Origin: Candidatus Bathyarchaeota archaeon
GTDB taxonomy: Archaea > Thermoproteota > Bathyarchaeia > RBG-16-48-13 > GCA-020355125
DNA length: 54,567 nt
Direction: 5' to 3'
Assembly (NCBI GenBank): GCA_026015035.1
Contig: JAOZHB010000050.1
Span: 1 to 54,567 of the forward strand
Shown here: piece by piece, positions 26,157-35,864 of the stretch
How positions within the stretch are numbered: position 1 is the first letter of the stretch
How the letters are laid out: each line of letters begins with the position of its first letter
Notes under the pieces: model-generated
The model's input: the letters and a program-made list of their open reading frames with translations, nothing else
Told to the model about the DNA's origin: nothing
The model's database searches: none
Program-made: the position numbers and the translations under genes

Positions 26157-26489
26157 TTAACCTTGATGGGGGGCACTCAACGCCCTAATTTCTTCTGTGA
26201 TGACTTGAGCATTGGTTTCTCCTAACGACGTGAAGTTGTACTTTTCGGCTTCAACTTCGATATCTAGTGCATGGCTCGCTGTAGTGGTAACCGTATTGAT
26301 TTTCTCATAGGGGATATCCAGAGTCATGCGGTAACTAGGTCGGAAGAAACCTCCTTGCTCCCAGAACGTGAGCCTGTTATTTGTCAGTACTATGAACCCT
26401 TCTTTGCGATTATACAGTGCACGGTACTGGTGTTTAACTTGGTCAGCCGGGTCAAGTTCTTTTTTAACCAAATCTACTATGTTGGCCAT
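26157..26489 (-). CDS. PH-like (GRAM/bPH) domain protein
   Basis: A 110-aa protein with a short helix and then beta strands (KHQYRALYNRKEGFIVLTNNRLTFWEQ) typical of bacterial and archaeal PH-like domains, ending in a helix. A TATA box (ACTTATATGC, about 26519-26528) and GAGGA ribosome site precede it. No membrane segment; such domains bind lipids or proteins. Confidence 0.68.
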   Translation of the reverse strand: MANIVDLVKKELDPADQVKHQYRALYNRKEGFIVLTNNRLTFWEQGGFFRPSYRMTLDIPYEKINTVTTTASHALDIEVEAEKYNFTSLGETNAQVITEEIRALSAPHQG

Positions 26490-26577
26490 TTTTTCCTCAC
26501 AAACACGGATACAATAAAAGCATATAAGTATTATCTTTAAAGTGTATATACAAGTAAATACTTGTTTGTGGCTAGCT

Positions 26578-26649
26578 AAAGTGAATCAACGGCATAGTTA
26601 CAATTGCTTGCTCGCCGAGGCATTCGATGCCCTTCATCTCGATGATTAA
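26578..26649 (+). other. Open fragment between two motif copies
   Basis: Reads K-V-N-Q-R-H-S-Y-N-C-L-L-A-E-A-F-D-A-L-H and stops at TAA just before GCTAGC (26652). It opens at the GCTAGC at 26571. In the 400-bp gap 26490-26896 nothing else is gene-like except a second motif copy at 26663. Confidence 0.25.
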
Positions 26650-26896
26650 AGCTAGCAAGCGCTAGCTGAAGCCCCCTTCTTCGCGTTCACAGGTCAGCGT
26701 AAAGGGGAGAAGACCACCCCCAACGTTTCTACCGCGCCCGTCCTCTGCGGGGGAGAATGACGCCACATAACATGAAGCCCGTTCGTAAACACTCTTTTCC
26801 ATCCTCCTCGCTGGCAAATGAAGGATGCAATAATATTTTAGTAAACAGATTAATATTTGAAGAAAGGAATGTCTGCATTATAGAGGTTGAACAATA

Positions 26897-28048
26897 ATGA
26901 AAATAACGGACATTAAGGTCGTGAGAAACCGTAAACCAGTTATTCTGCCAGAAGCGTGGCAACCTGCATGGCAGATGCCAGATGTTGAACCGAGAAAGAC
27001 GATGGGATTCTCAATTATAACGATTCACACCGATGAAGGCATAACCGGCGTGGGCCCGGGACGACTTTCAGAGACGAACCTCGAACGGCTGAAGGGAGTC
27101 CTCGTGGGGTTTGACCCACTGTATGTGGAGGCGTTCTGGCAGAATTACATCTGTCAAAGCGGTGGACGAGGGATTACGGGGCGTGAATCGCTGGGCGGCG
27201 TGGACACTGCGCTGTGGGACATCGTCGGAAAGACCGTGGGCAAGCCCGTCTACAAGTTATTGGGTGCATATCGTGACCGAGTCCCAGTATACATTGCGAC
27301 GGCGCAACTGCACTCGCCCGAAGAGCATGCGAAGGAAGCGGTTGCGTTCAGGGAGCAAGGGGCGCGGGCCATCAAGCTACGCCTCCACCGACCCAACTAC
27401 AAGGACGACCTGGCCGTCGTCCAGGCGGTGCGGGACGCAGTCGGACCCGACATGAACATCATGGTGGACGGCAACCAAAACAACTGGTCACCCAGCTACA
27501 AACACTGGCCCCGTCGAATCGCCATGTGGATGGCGAAGAAACTGGACGCGTTGGACGTCTACTACTTTGAAGACCCCCTCCCCCTCCGAGATCTAGAGGG
27601 CCTCAAACAGCTGGCCAACGCCGTCGACATGTACATCTCGGGTGGCGAACACGCCCAAGACATCTTCCAATTCGCGTCGCTCCTGGTGAGCGGCGCGTTA
27701 GACATCGTTGAAACCGACATAACGATCGGCTCCCGCATCGGCATGACCGGCGCGAAGAAGGTGGCCCACATCGCCGAGGCGCTTGGAAAACGGGTGGTTC
27801 CGCACGTTACTACGGGGCCCAATAAAGGCCTTCATCTCGCTGCGTCTTTGCAGGTGGCGGCAACCGTGCCGGAGTGGGTGTGCCCCTACGTGGAGTACAT
27901 TCGAGAGCCGCCAGCGCTCACAGTGGAAACCCAACAATTCCTCATCAAAGAGCCCATACTCTTCGGAAAGGATGGGTGCGTGCCCGTGCCGCAGAAGCCG
28001 GGAATCGGCGTCGAAATCAACGAAGAAACGCTCAAAAAGTACTTGTAA
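26897..28048 (+). CDS. Enolase-superfamily dehydratase, copy 1
   Basis: A 383-aa mandelate racemase/muconate lactonizing-type protein. N-terminal capping domain (MKITDIKVVR..., GITGVGPGR), then the TIM barrel: K160 in IKLRLHR, metal ligands D191 (MVDGN), E225 (YFEDP) and E251 (SGGEH), D274 and H303 (VVPHVTTGP). Such enzymes abstract the proton alpha to a carboxylate, often dehydrating sugar acids. The exact acid is not readable. The ribosome site AGAGGTTG precedes the ATG. Confidence 0.9.
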   Translation: MKITDIKVVRNRKPVILPEAWQPAWQMPDVEPRKTMGFSIITIHTDEGITGVGPGRLSETNLERLKGVLVGFDPLYVEAFWQNYICQSGGRGITGRESLGGVDTALWDIVGKTVGKPVYKLLGAYRDRVPVYIATAQLHSPEEHAKEAVAFREQGARAIKLRLHRPNYKDDLAVVQAVRDAVGPDMNIMVDGNQNNWSPSYKHWPRRIAMWMAKKLDALDVYYFEDPLPLRDLEGLKQLANAVDMYISGGEHAQDIFQFASLLVSGALDIVETDITIGSRIGMTGAKKVAHIAEALGKRVVPHVTTGPNKGLHLAASLQVAATVPEWVCPYVEYIREPPALTVETQQFLIKEPILFGKDGCVPVPQKPGIGVEINEETLKKYL

Positions 28049-28178
28049 GCACAACTTGGCTGGATTGCAGAGAAACCAGCTGTGTTCAGCAGGGGAACAG
28101 CCGTTAGCGAGCGACTGTTACGTAGCTAGCTATTGGACTTGAGGATATCCGTAAAGGAATGCTCCGGGCATATGGAAA

Positions 28179-29300
28179 TTATGGAATGATTTCACAGCCG
28201 TTGTACTTCATGAAGTCAAAATCGTTTAAGCATATGTTCCCACATTGAATCAGCCTTCGAATCCGCGGCAGTTCTCTCGCGATTGCGTCAACGAGATTTC
28301 GCACGGTACCACATACTAGCCTGTAGGATTCGGCGCTCCAGCGTTTCGTAAGGTTGGCGTAGAGGCAGCGACCGCCGCAAACAGGGTACGTGTCACACGT
28401 TGTGCAGGGCTCATTTACGAGAACTTTCTTTAACTTGGAGGGGTCTGCGTGGCGGATGTGCCCGACGTAGTAGTCTCTCATGCCCCACATGGTGGGGCAG
28501 GGGATCAGGTGTCCATCTGTCTGTATGGCGTAATTTATCCAACCCCCGCCACACCGCAGTAACGCCTCGTCCTCACCGAACAGCAAGGAGTGGGTGATTC
28601 CGAGAAAGGGGTAAAGCCGTAACACCGTCCCCGTCGTCTCCATACACTGCACCCAAAAGTTCACAAGCCGTCGTATTCCCGGATTATAGCCGTCTTCACT
28701 CCACGTCGTGAAGGCTCTTCGCGGAAAATCGTCCCAAAACCCCGCGTTCAACTGCCAATGCACAGAGGAAAACGGGAAGTCGTCGTTTTCAACGAGCCAC
28801 GTGACCTGCTTGTGGATGTCAGTCTGCTCCATCACCGTCATCCGGGCAATGATCTCCCCTTGAAAGCCGTTTTGAGTGATCAACTTCAGGTTGTCAATGG
28901 TTTTCCTGAAGGTGCCGGTTCCTCGGTAATAATCGGTGACGGCTTCATCGCCGTCGATCGACACGAGGATCGTGTGGAAACGATTGACGTACTCTGGCTC
29001 CAAAGTATGTAACAGTACACCGTTCGTTTGCAGGATGAAGTGCTTGACCGTGACCCGATCCAGAATTTGCTTAACGACATCACCGCAGAGCAAGGGCTCG
29101 CCCCCATACAAAATGAGCACACACTCGTCATCCCGTCTACAAAACCGATCCAACACGTCCAGGTCATAATCGATCCTTTCGGGCAGAGAGTAGTCAAGGT
29201 CAAACCCGCGAAACCCCGTCTCCGTGTCCTTCAAGGCTTCACCAAAACAGTACCTGCATTGGAGAGGACACTCCGTCGTCACGATCACATGAAAAAACAT
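28179..29300 (-). CDS. Radical SAM/SPASM protein
   Basis: A 373-aa protein with the radical SAM motif CPLQCRYCFG (about residues 11-20), the GGEP SAM motif (YGGEPLL), and a SPASM-like C-terminus with CTTCDTYPVCGGRC and a further upstream Cys (LLRCGGGW). It resembles the archaeal TIGR04084-type group. SPASM enzymes usually modify peptides or proteins. No obvious precursor peptide lies next to it; the downstream 130 bp hold only a motif copy. Confidence 0.88.
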   Translation of the reverse strand: MFFHVIVTTECPLQCRYCFGEALKDTETGFRGFDLDYSLPERIDYDLDVLDRFCRRDDECVLILYGGEPLLCGDVVKQILDRVTVKHFILQTNGVLLHTLEPEYVNRFHTILVSIDGDEAVTDYYRGTGTFRKTIDNLKLITQNGFQGEIIARMTVMEQTDIHKQVTWLVENDDFPFSSVHWQLNAGFWDDFPRRAFTTWSEDGYNPGIRRLVNFWVQCMETTGTVLRLYPFLGITHSLLFGEDEALLRCGGGWINYAIQTDGHLIPCPTMWGMRDYYVGHIRHADPSKLKKVLVNEPCTTCDTYPVCGGRCLYANLTKRWSAESYRLVCGTVRNLVDAIARELPRIRRLIQCGNICLNDFDFMKYNGCEIIP

Positions 29301-29744
29301 CGTTCCTCACGACAACACCATGCCACACATTTTTAAACGGTACGCTTCCATCGCCGCCTTTCCACCGACCGTCCTTACGCCTCGTCCTACAGCACCCCAG
29401 GCAAAGTCTCAGAAACGTCAAATGAGACGGCAGCACAGACCCACCAACCACATAACCCGAGAACCACATGAGGAACCGATGTAAAGTCAGACTCTCCTCA
29501 CAATCATTCCTGTTCCTCCCTCTCAGTCCACTATCTAGATCCCTGTTCAAGCCGTTTTCACCCTCTTTACGCCCATTTACGCCCTTGAAACAGCCAAATA
29601 TCAAGCCTAAACATAATAGGAACCCCAAAAATAGGCGTTCCACAAAACGATAACATGATCAGCGCATACAACACGTGGGTGCGGAGGTGTGCCGGTGAAA
29701 TCTGCGAACATCGCCCACGTGTTTGAGGTGGAAGAGAAGGGGTA
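29301..29744. other. Pyrimidine-rich gap without accepted gene
   Basis: About 440 bp, very poor in G on the plus strand, with direct repeats of TTTACGCCC near 29565-29585. Open frames on both strands follow this skew and show no family features. No motif copy is seen. Confidence 0.4.
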
Positions 29745-31727
29745 CTAGAGATAAGTCTTGAACCAGCGGATGATGTGGTTGAGGCGCTCCTCTCGATGCT
29801 TTAGTTTGCCTTCGCGCGACAGCCCGTGATGCTCGCCGGGAAATCGTACCAGCTCTGTGGGCACGCCAAGGAACTTTAAGGCGGTGTAGAATTGCTCGGC
29901 TTGCTCCATGGGGCACCGATAGTCCTCCTCGGAGTGGATGATGAGGGTGGGCGTTTTAACGTTTTCAACGTAGCGGATGGGGGACTTCGCTAGGTACGCC
30001 TCCACGTCGCTCCAGGGGACACTCCCACCCATCTCCCACTTGCCGAAGGTCCAGCCGATGTCGCTGCACCCAAACATGCTTATCCAGTTGGAGATGCTTC
30101 GCATCGTCACCGCTGCCTTAAAACGGTCCGTGTGGGTCACGATCCAGTTGGTCATAAATCCACCGTAACTCCCGCCTAGAACGCCTAGCCGTTGGGCGTC
30201 GATGAAATCGTAGTGTTGTAAGACGTAGTCAACCGCCTCCATGAGGTCCCCGTAGTCCTGTTCACCATAGTGGCCTGGTAGACCGGCTTGAAAGGCCTCT
30301 TCGTAGCCCCCACTCCCATAGGGATTCGTGTAAAGGATGACCCACCCTTGGGCGGCAAGGACCTGGAACTCGTGCATGAAGCTGAAGCCATAGACGCCCC
30401 TGGGCCCTCCATGGATCTCCAACAGCAGAGGATACTTTGCACCCTCCTCGAATTTCGGTGGCTTCATCAACCACCCCTCGACGGTGTGCCCCGCCGACGA
30501 CGTGAAGGAGAATCGTTCGCTTCCACAGACTTCGAGGCGTCGAATCCAGCGTCTGTTGAAGGCGGTAAGCGCGCGCTTCGCACCGGCCGTCTTCACCCAC
30601 AGCTCGATGGGAGTGGTGGTCTGGAGCACCGTATACGCTATCGACTCGTCACGGGAGAGACTCCAGGCTTCCACGCTGTGGTCGATGTCCCCCAAGACCT
30701 TTTCGACGTCTCCACCTCTTCGAGGAACCCGGTACAGGCTCACGATCCCTCCGTAGGCCGAGGTGAAGTAGAGGGCTTCGCCATCTGGTGACCACTGGGG
30801 ATTCTGATTGGGGGTTGTCACGCGCACATCGCAGGACAAGGAGGTCCCGATGGATTGGTCGAATCCTCGGGTGAGGTTCTCCGATGCTCCCCCCGTGGCT
30901 GGGACGATCCAGAGGTCCTGATTTGTGGCGAGTCCCCGGCGATAGTCATGTCCGATGTAGGCTAACTCATCCCTCTGGGGGGATGGTTTGAGGGACGTGA
31001 TGGTTCGGCGCCCCTCCGTCAGCGGCTCCGGTGCATCCCCGTTCACGGAGACGACGTAGATGTACTTGTCCCTAGTCAGGTCGGCGTCTGCGTTAAGGTT
31101 GCTGATGAAGGCGATCCGCTGATCATGGCCAAGCCATTCCGCGGCGTCGATGTCATAGGCCCCTCGCGTCACCTGCTTCGGCCTGCCCCCCTTCGCGGAG
31201 ATGGTGAAAAGGTGGTTTCGCCGTCCATTAAAAAAGCCCTTGGCGTTGAATCGGTACATCAGACGCGTAACCACTTTCACATCTGCCTTCGGCTTCTTTC
31301 TCTCTGGGACGAGGGACGTGAAGATAAAGCGCCTACCGCGGGGGGACCACCGGGGGTTCTGAACGCCCCCCTCGATGTCAGTTAGCTGCTCCGCCTCACC
31401 GCCTGCGAGCCTGATGACGAAGAGCTGCGCCTTCTTCTCGTCGTCAGCCCCCTTGTTTGGAGGTGTGGAGGTGAAGAGAAGGCATACTCCATCGGGAGAC
31501 CACCGTGGATATCGATCTTTTCCCCGTCCTGACGTGAATTGAATTAACTCACCTGATTTGCAGTCAGCGAGCCACAGGTTACTCACATAGTCGTTTGCCT
31601 TGTGGTCGACGGTGGTGTGGACGAAGGCGATGCGCCTACCGTCCGGCGAGATCTGGGGATCGGAGACCATGCGAAAACGTCTGAGGCTCGTGACGTCCAT
31701 CCGTTTACTAGACATAGAAACACCCAT
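29745..31727 (-). CDS. S9-family prolyl oligopeptidase-like peptidase
   Basis: A 660-aa protein. Residues about 10-390 are a TolB/WD-like beta-propeller with repeated sPDG/W-S motifs; the C-terminal alpha/beta-hydrolase has S520 in GGSYGGFM, D602 in SEEDYRC and His in GEHHGLS (633-634). It belongs to the acylaminoacyl-peptidase/DPP branch. No signal peptide is seen, so it probably trims peptides in the cytoplasm. Full length. Confidence 0.93.
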   Translation of the reverse strand: MGVSMSSKRMDVTSLRRFRMVSDPQISPDGRRIAFVHTTVDHKANDYVSNLWLADCKSGELIQFTSGRGKDRYPRWSPDGVCLLFTSTPPNKGADDEKKAQLFVIRLAGGEAEQLTDIEGGVQNPRWSPRGRRFIFTSLVPERKKPKADVKVVTRLMYRFNAKGFFNGRRNHLFTISAKGGRPKQVTRGAYDIDAAEWLGHDQRIAFISNLNADADLTRDKYIYVVSVNGDAPEPLTEGRRTITSLKPSPQRDELAYIGHDYRRGLATNQDLWIVPATGGASENLTRGFDQSIGTSLSCDVRVTTPNQNPQWSPDGEALYFTSAYGGIVSLYRVPRRGGDVEKVLGDIDHSVEAWSLSRDESIAYTVLQTTTPIELWVKTAGAKRALTAFNRRWIRRLEVCGSERFSFTSSAGHTVEGWLMKPPKFEEGAKYPLLLEIHGGPRGVYGFSFMHEFQVLAAQGWVILYTNPYGSGGYEEAFQAGLPGHYGEQDYGDLMEAVDYVLQHYDFIDAQRLGVLGGSYGGFMTNWIVTHTDRFKAAVTMRSISNWISMFGCSDIGWTFGKWEMGGSVPWSDVEAYLAKSPIRYVENVKTPTLIIHSEEDYRCPMEQAEQFYTALKFLGVPTELVRFPGEHHGLSREGKLKHREERLNHIIRWFKTYL

Positions 31728-31826
31728 AGATCGAAGGGCATGTCAAGCATATAAATTCGTGGGGGAAGCGTGCCACGGATGAACCGTTTTCCCCCTAAAA
31801 GCCTCAAACCTCGTTCCCTCGAAAGG

Positions 31827-32537
31827 TCAGTCCATCCGATAGTTGAGTGTAACGCAGTCGAAGGTTCTATCAAGGACGGTCACCAGATCCGCGATGCTGT
31901 CCACCACCACATCGGGGTTCTCTAGTACAATCGTTTCCACCGGGTAGGGGCCGGTTAGTACGGCTGCTGTTTTTGCTCCCGCAGTCTTCCCCGCTTTGAC
32001 GTCGTTAGGGCTGTCGCCAACCATCAGACACTGTTCAATCGGAACCTCCAATCTTTCAGCCGCCAAAGTTAGGGCGTTGGGTGCAGGCTTCACCTGAGCG
32101 ACGTCCTCACGACCCACGACGGTGTCGATGTACGGGTGTAGCTTGAACTTGTCCAGCTCTTCGTTAATGACTCGTCGGCGTCTTCGACTGACAATCGCCG
32201 TTAAAAGCTTCATCGTTCTCAAGGCCTGGAGCGTCTTGACTGCTCCGGGTAGCAGGGTGGAGTGCTTCAAGTGGATCTTAAAAAACTTCTCAAAGTACTC
32301 TCTCCCGATCTCAGTCATTAGCCTGTCTACATCCGTGTTAGCAGGAGCAATGTTCGTAACCACCACTCGCCAGCTGGTATCCCAGTTCGCCAGCATCTCG
32401 CGGTAACTTACGGGACGAAGGCCGTGTCGTGTCAGGGTGTCGTTGAAAGCGAGGTGAGACGCCCGCTTCATGTTGATGAGGGTGTCATCAAGATCCAAGA
32501 AAATTGCTCGAACCTGATGACGCGAAACAGTCCCCAT
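31827..32537 (-). CDS. HAD-superfamily phosphatase
   Basis: A 236-aa protein with intact motif I (FLDLDDTLI, D15 and D17), motif II (AIVSRRR), motif III Lys in VKPAP and motif IV VGDSPNDVKAG; an alpha-helical C1 cap in between. Similar to phosphoglycolate phosphatase/PPase-like HADs. Unlike the HAD at 6585 it has all catalytic residues. Confidence 0.88.
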   Translation of the reverse strand: MGTVSRHQVRAIFLDLDDTLINMKRASHLAFNDTLTRHGLRPVSYREMLANWDTSWRVVVTNIAPANTDVDRLMTEIGREYFEKFFKIHLKHSTLLPGAVKTLQALRTMKLLTAIVSRRRRRVINEELDKFKLHPYIDTVVGREDVAQVKPAPNALTLAAERLEVPIEQCLMVGDSPNDVKAGKTAGAKTAAVLTGPYPVETIVLENPDVVVDSIADLVTVLDRTFDCVTLNYRMD

Positions 32538-32622
32538 TATCGGTCACCTGAAGGCTAGGAGGCGATCATCCATCGAGATCGCCGCGTCGACTGGCTAACC
32601 TCCCTGTCCTGTAAAACCACGC

Positions 32623-32754
32623 TCAACCGCTACCCTCGCAATAGACTTCTGCAGAAGCCAGCGTGTCGGCGTTCCATATCCTCAGCGGAGTACCCTCCAA
32701 ACAAGGCACCTTCATCTTCGGAAGGGCGGTTGTCGCAGTGGCTCCCCCGCTCAT
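32623..32754 (-). CDS. Possible 43-aa protein coupled to the LLM gene
   Basis: The ATG overlaps the TGA of the LLM gene (ATGA, 32751-32754), a typical coupling. The product (MSGGATATTALPKMKVPCLE..., ending in YCEGSG) has no recognised family. The remaining gap to 32540 shows nothing else. Confidence 0.35.
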   Translation of the reverse strand: MSGGATATTALPKMKVPCLEGTPLRIWNADTLASAEVYCEGSG

Positions 32755-33722
32755 AGACGGGACATCACCGTTTCAGCTATCAGCTCCAACTCCGGCTCCT
32801 GGAGTAGACTGAACCCAGTGATGGTGAAGTAGGTTACGCCCATGTCCACGTATTCCTCTACCTTCCGCAGACACACCTCAGGTGTCCCCACAATATTTGC
32901 CTGCACGTAGTCCTCCATAGCCATTCGCTTTGGCTTGATCCTCTGTGTCTTCTTCGCGAGAGCGTCTTTGGACGCAGCTATAATGAAGTCGCCTGTCCAG
33001 GAGAGTTCAATCTCGTCGAAGCTTCGTCCAACTCGCTTACAGTGCTGCCTGAGAATATCCCGTTTACGGGCGTACGCTGCTGGAGAGCCCCCGAAGTTAC
33101 AGATGTCCGCGCACTCTGCGACCACCCGCAGCGTCAACTGTTCGCCGCCGCCACCGACCATTATGGGGGGATGCGGCTTCTGGACGGGCTTTGGCTCGCA
33201 GATCGCGTCTCGGATAGTGTAATACGTTCCTTGGAAGCTCGCGCGGTCAAGCGTCCACATCCGCTTGATGACGTCGAGGGCTTCTCTGAGTTGGGCGATT
33301 CGGACAGCGGGCTTAGGGAAGGGGATGTCATACTGGGTGAATTCGTCTGCCAGCCACCCCGAGCCGATGCCTAACTCAAATCGACCGCCAGAAATCACGT
33401 CGAGGGTGGAGGACATCTTGGCCAGGAGTTGAGGATACCGAAAGGCGTTACACAGAACTAGGTTACCAAGCCGAATCCGCGTTGTGATGGCCGCCAGGGC
33501 CGAAAGAACGGTCCAGCCTTCCAAGATGTATCCCCCTTCACCCCGTACGAGGTGGTCGTTTGAGAAGACCGAGTGATAGCCTAATCGCTCAGCGGTTAAA
33601 GCCAAGTTCTTCACGACTTCATAAGCCACAGGTCGACCGCCCTCGATGTTGGAGCCCCGAGGGCTCGTACGCCAATCCCACGTGGGGAGGACAAAACTAA
33701 ATTTAATCAGTTGCATACTCAA
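32751..33722 (-). CDS. LLM-class (luciferase-like) oxidoreductase
   Basis: A 323-aa TIM-barrel protein of the bacterial luciferase-like family (PF00296): LTAERLGYHSVFSNDH near residue 40, the TTRIRLGNLV strand, GRFELGIGSGWLADEF, PHPPIMVGGGG. Family members in archaea use F420 (or FMN). Substrate unknown. Full length. Confidence 0.9.
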   Translation of the reverse strand: MSMQLIKFSFVLPTWDWRTSPRGSNIEGGRPVAYEVVKNLALTAERLGYHSVFSNDHLVRGEGGYILEGWTVLSALAAITTRIRLGNLVLCNAFRYPQLLAKMSSTLDVISGGRFELGIGSGWLADEFTQYDIPFPKPAVRIAQLREALDVIKRMWTLDRASFQGTYYTIRDAICEPKPVQKPHPPIMVGGGGEQLTLRVVAECADICNFGGSPAAYARKRDILRQHCKRVGRSFDEIELSWTGDFIIAASKDALAKKTQRIKPKRMAMEDYVQANIVGTPEVCLRKVEEYVDMGVTYFTITGFSLLQEPELELIAETVMSRL

Positions 33723-33811
33723 ACCAGCCTCTTATCGCGCATTATGTTATGAGGGGGAGAGTATCATGCAGCTCTCTATAAGGTCTTTTCGATACCTCGT
33801 CACCCATCCAG

Positions 33812-35089
33812 CTAGCTAGTTGGTTCTAGATTGACTCCTTGATTAACGAGTACGTCCTGTAGAAGAGAGACGTTCTCAAGGAGACTCCTCGGTGTAAGTC
33901 CTTTTTTGACCGATAGAGCCGCTGCTGAACCCGCTGCCTGACCCATCGCCATACACGGACCGATCTCCCTCGTAACGACTTGAGATTCCGCGTCTGTTGA
34001 GATACATCTCCCAGCGACGAGGAGGTTATCGATTCCCTTGGGAATAAGGCATCGGTAAGGGATCTGGTAGACGTCGGTAGTACTATTCGATACCGGGCAC
34101 GTCGCGATGTTGTCCATGAATCGTGTTTGATGTTTCAGATCGTCTATTGTAAGGACGTATTCGCCCGTGATTAACCTGCTCCGCCTCGTCCCTATCTGGG
34201 GACAGACATCAAGAAGATACGCTTTCTCGAATCCGGGTACATTTTTCGTGAAGAAGTCTAACGCTTTCATGATTTTCTTCCTGCCCTCGATCTCACAGTA
34301 GGTCAGGTCTTCTGCCTTGATGGCGTCGCATCCTATGAAGGATGCCCAGTGACAGTAGATCACGTTCTCCCTGCCGGTGGGTCTCCAGTTACTTCCAATA
34401 CGCCACTTCCTCGTGACACTGGGCGGAATTAACACGTTCATCTTGTACAGTTGTTCAAGGAAGCGAGTATACGTCTCAGGATTCTCTGTTCGGAAGCGGT
34501 TAACTCTATCAATGTCAACACCGCCCACCCGATTCATGACGGTAATCGGCAATACCTCCTCGGTGTACTCAGCTCCAGAAAACGCGGCGATGTCTCCATC
34601 TCCCGTGGCATCAACAACCGTCTTAGCCAATATGGCTTGTCTGCCGGACTTGCTCTCCGTGATCACGCCTTTAACTGTGTCATCCTCGACGATGGAGTTG
34701 ACAGCCCAGGTGTGCAGAAGCATCTTTACCCCTGAACGCTCTACCATCTCGTTAGCGACAAACTTATGAATCTCGGCATCGATGTTTGGGTTTATTGTTC
34801 CTTTGCGCCAGGTGACGCCACCCAACAAAATCGACCGCTCAATAACCTCCTGAGGAATGCCAAAGATGATCTGCTTCTCTGAATCGGCCATTAAGTCGAT
34901 ATAGATCACCTGGGTTCCAGTGGCCATTCCTCCCAAGTATCCGTAGCGCTCGACAAGGAGGGTTTCAGCTCCGTTTCGAGCAGCAGCCACAGCAGCAACA
35001 TAGCCTGCCGGGCCTCCACCAACGACGACGACATCTGGCTCAGCAATCACTGGTAATTCCTTACTTGGTTCAAAGATTGTTTTCACCAT
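33812..35089 (-). CDS. FAD-dependent oxidoreductase (FAD_oxidored family)
   Basis: A 425-aa protein with the FAD-binding VVVVGGGPAGYVAAVAAARNG (residues 20-40), the LVERYGYLGGMATG segment of the PF12831 family, VVDATGDGDIAAFSGA, and a C-terminal LLVAGRCIS...GQAAGSAAAL. The HdrA-like GxxG...G pattern is seen but no Fe-S Cys motifs. Its substrate is likely a small organic compound of the nearby catabolic genes. The stop TAG is inside the AGCTAGCTAG copy at 33811-33820. Confidence 0.87.
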   Translation of the reverse strand: MVKTIFEPSKELPVIAEPDVVVVGGGPAGYVAAVAAARNGAETLLVERYGYLGGMATGTQVIYIDLMADSEKQIIFGIPQEVIERSILLGGVTWRKGTINPNIDAEIHKFVANEMVERSGVKMLLHTWAVNSIVEDDTVKGVITESKSGRQAILAKTVVDATGDGDIAAFSGAEYTEEVLPITVMNRVGGVDIDRVNRFRTENPETYTRFLEQLYKMNVLIPPSVTRKWRIGSNWRPTGRENVIYCHWASFIGCDAIKAEDLTYCEIEGRKKIMKALDFFTKNVPGFEKAYLLDVCPQIGTRRSRLITGEYVLTIDDLKHQTRFMDNIATCPVSNSTTDVYQIPYRCLIPKGIDNLLVAGRCISTDAESQVVTREIGPCMAMGQAAGSAAALSVKKGLTPRSLLENVSLLQDVLVNQGVNLEPTS

Positions 35090-35549
35090 AATTCCCTCTA
35101 CCTACGCGTTTCCTTGCGTCATATGGAGAAAAGTAATGCGTATTAGGTATTTTGATTTTTTCCTTGTATTTTAGCGAGCTGGTCAGCATGAGCCAGTTCC
35201 GCCGTGGGTCTCATTAGTGTTGTTCAGGCATTCGTTCGATCAGCTAGCTAGCAACAACCCACCAACGAGTTAGCACCTAAACAACACTTTTCTTGTATGT
35301 CTACTATCTAACAGGTTTATTTGGTCAGCCTCTATCAACTGGCTGAAGAATTTAGTTTAGACAGAACTCACGTTCTGTAGAGCCAGTTCAGGCGCACCTC
35401 CATTTCCCAGTAAAGTGAGAACCGTAAACTACTTGTTAGGATAAGCTAGCTAGCTTCTTCCGTTTTATGAGACGGGGCTTGGAGTGTTGTTTAGCTAGCT
35501 ATTTTAAAACGATCACATTACTCATGCCACGTCGTCTCCTCTCTAAAAT
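35090..35549. other. Long intergenic stretch with three motif copies
   Basis: About 460 bp. AGCTAGCTAGC at 35242-35252, another at about 35452-35462, and AGCTAGCTA at about 35491. No gene accepted. Confidence 0.5.
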
Positions 35550-35557
35550 ATTCCTCG

Positions 35558-35691
35558 CGCGCGCGCAACTCGTCAAAGTGAAGTCAGGCGAATACGAAAA
35601 TGTGGTTGTGGGATTCATAGGCAAAATCACAAAGATCACCAGCAAAGGTGTAAGAGAGCTGGAAGAGGCGCGCGCGCCCTTTTCTTTTTGA
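35558..35691 (+). pseudogene. Gene fragment between two GC-alternating motifs
   Basis: Bounded by CGCGCGCGCGC (about 35559-35569) and GGCGCGCGCGCC (about 35668-35679). The frame between reads QLVKVKSGEYENVVVGF ... SKGVRELEEARAPFSF. Lys/Glu/Val-rich and protein-like; could be part of a longer lost gene. A full ORF from 35467 would run through two motifs. Confidence 0.3.
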
Positions 35692-35695
35692 GAAA

Positions 35696-35824
35696 TCATT
35701 TTACAACTAAGTCCTGAATTGTATCTTTCACAGATGTTGATGGTAAATTGCATCGTTGAGAGATTTCACCTATCGAGAGTGTATCCTTGCCAGCGCGTGC
35801 GCTAGTAATCTTAATATATCGAAC
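35696..35824 (-). pseudogene. Winged-helix HTH fragment
   Basis: The minus frame reads ...GKDTLSIGEISQRCNLPSTS...DTIQDLVVK and stops; the pattern is a helix-turn-helix with the start of a wing helix. No start codon is seen (GTT follows an upstream TGA). The motif AGCGCGTGCGCTAG (35792-35805) lies at its 5' end in frame. Confidence 0.4.
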
Positions 35825-35864
35825 TCAATTTCTTCCCTCTACTCGTTGAGGGTGTCTGTTTCAG

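Noticed and set aside
29239..29643. 134-aa minus-strand ORF and opposing 61-aa ORF
   Set aside because: Driven by base skew; overlaps the radical SAM gene start; no protein features.
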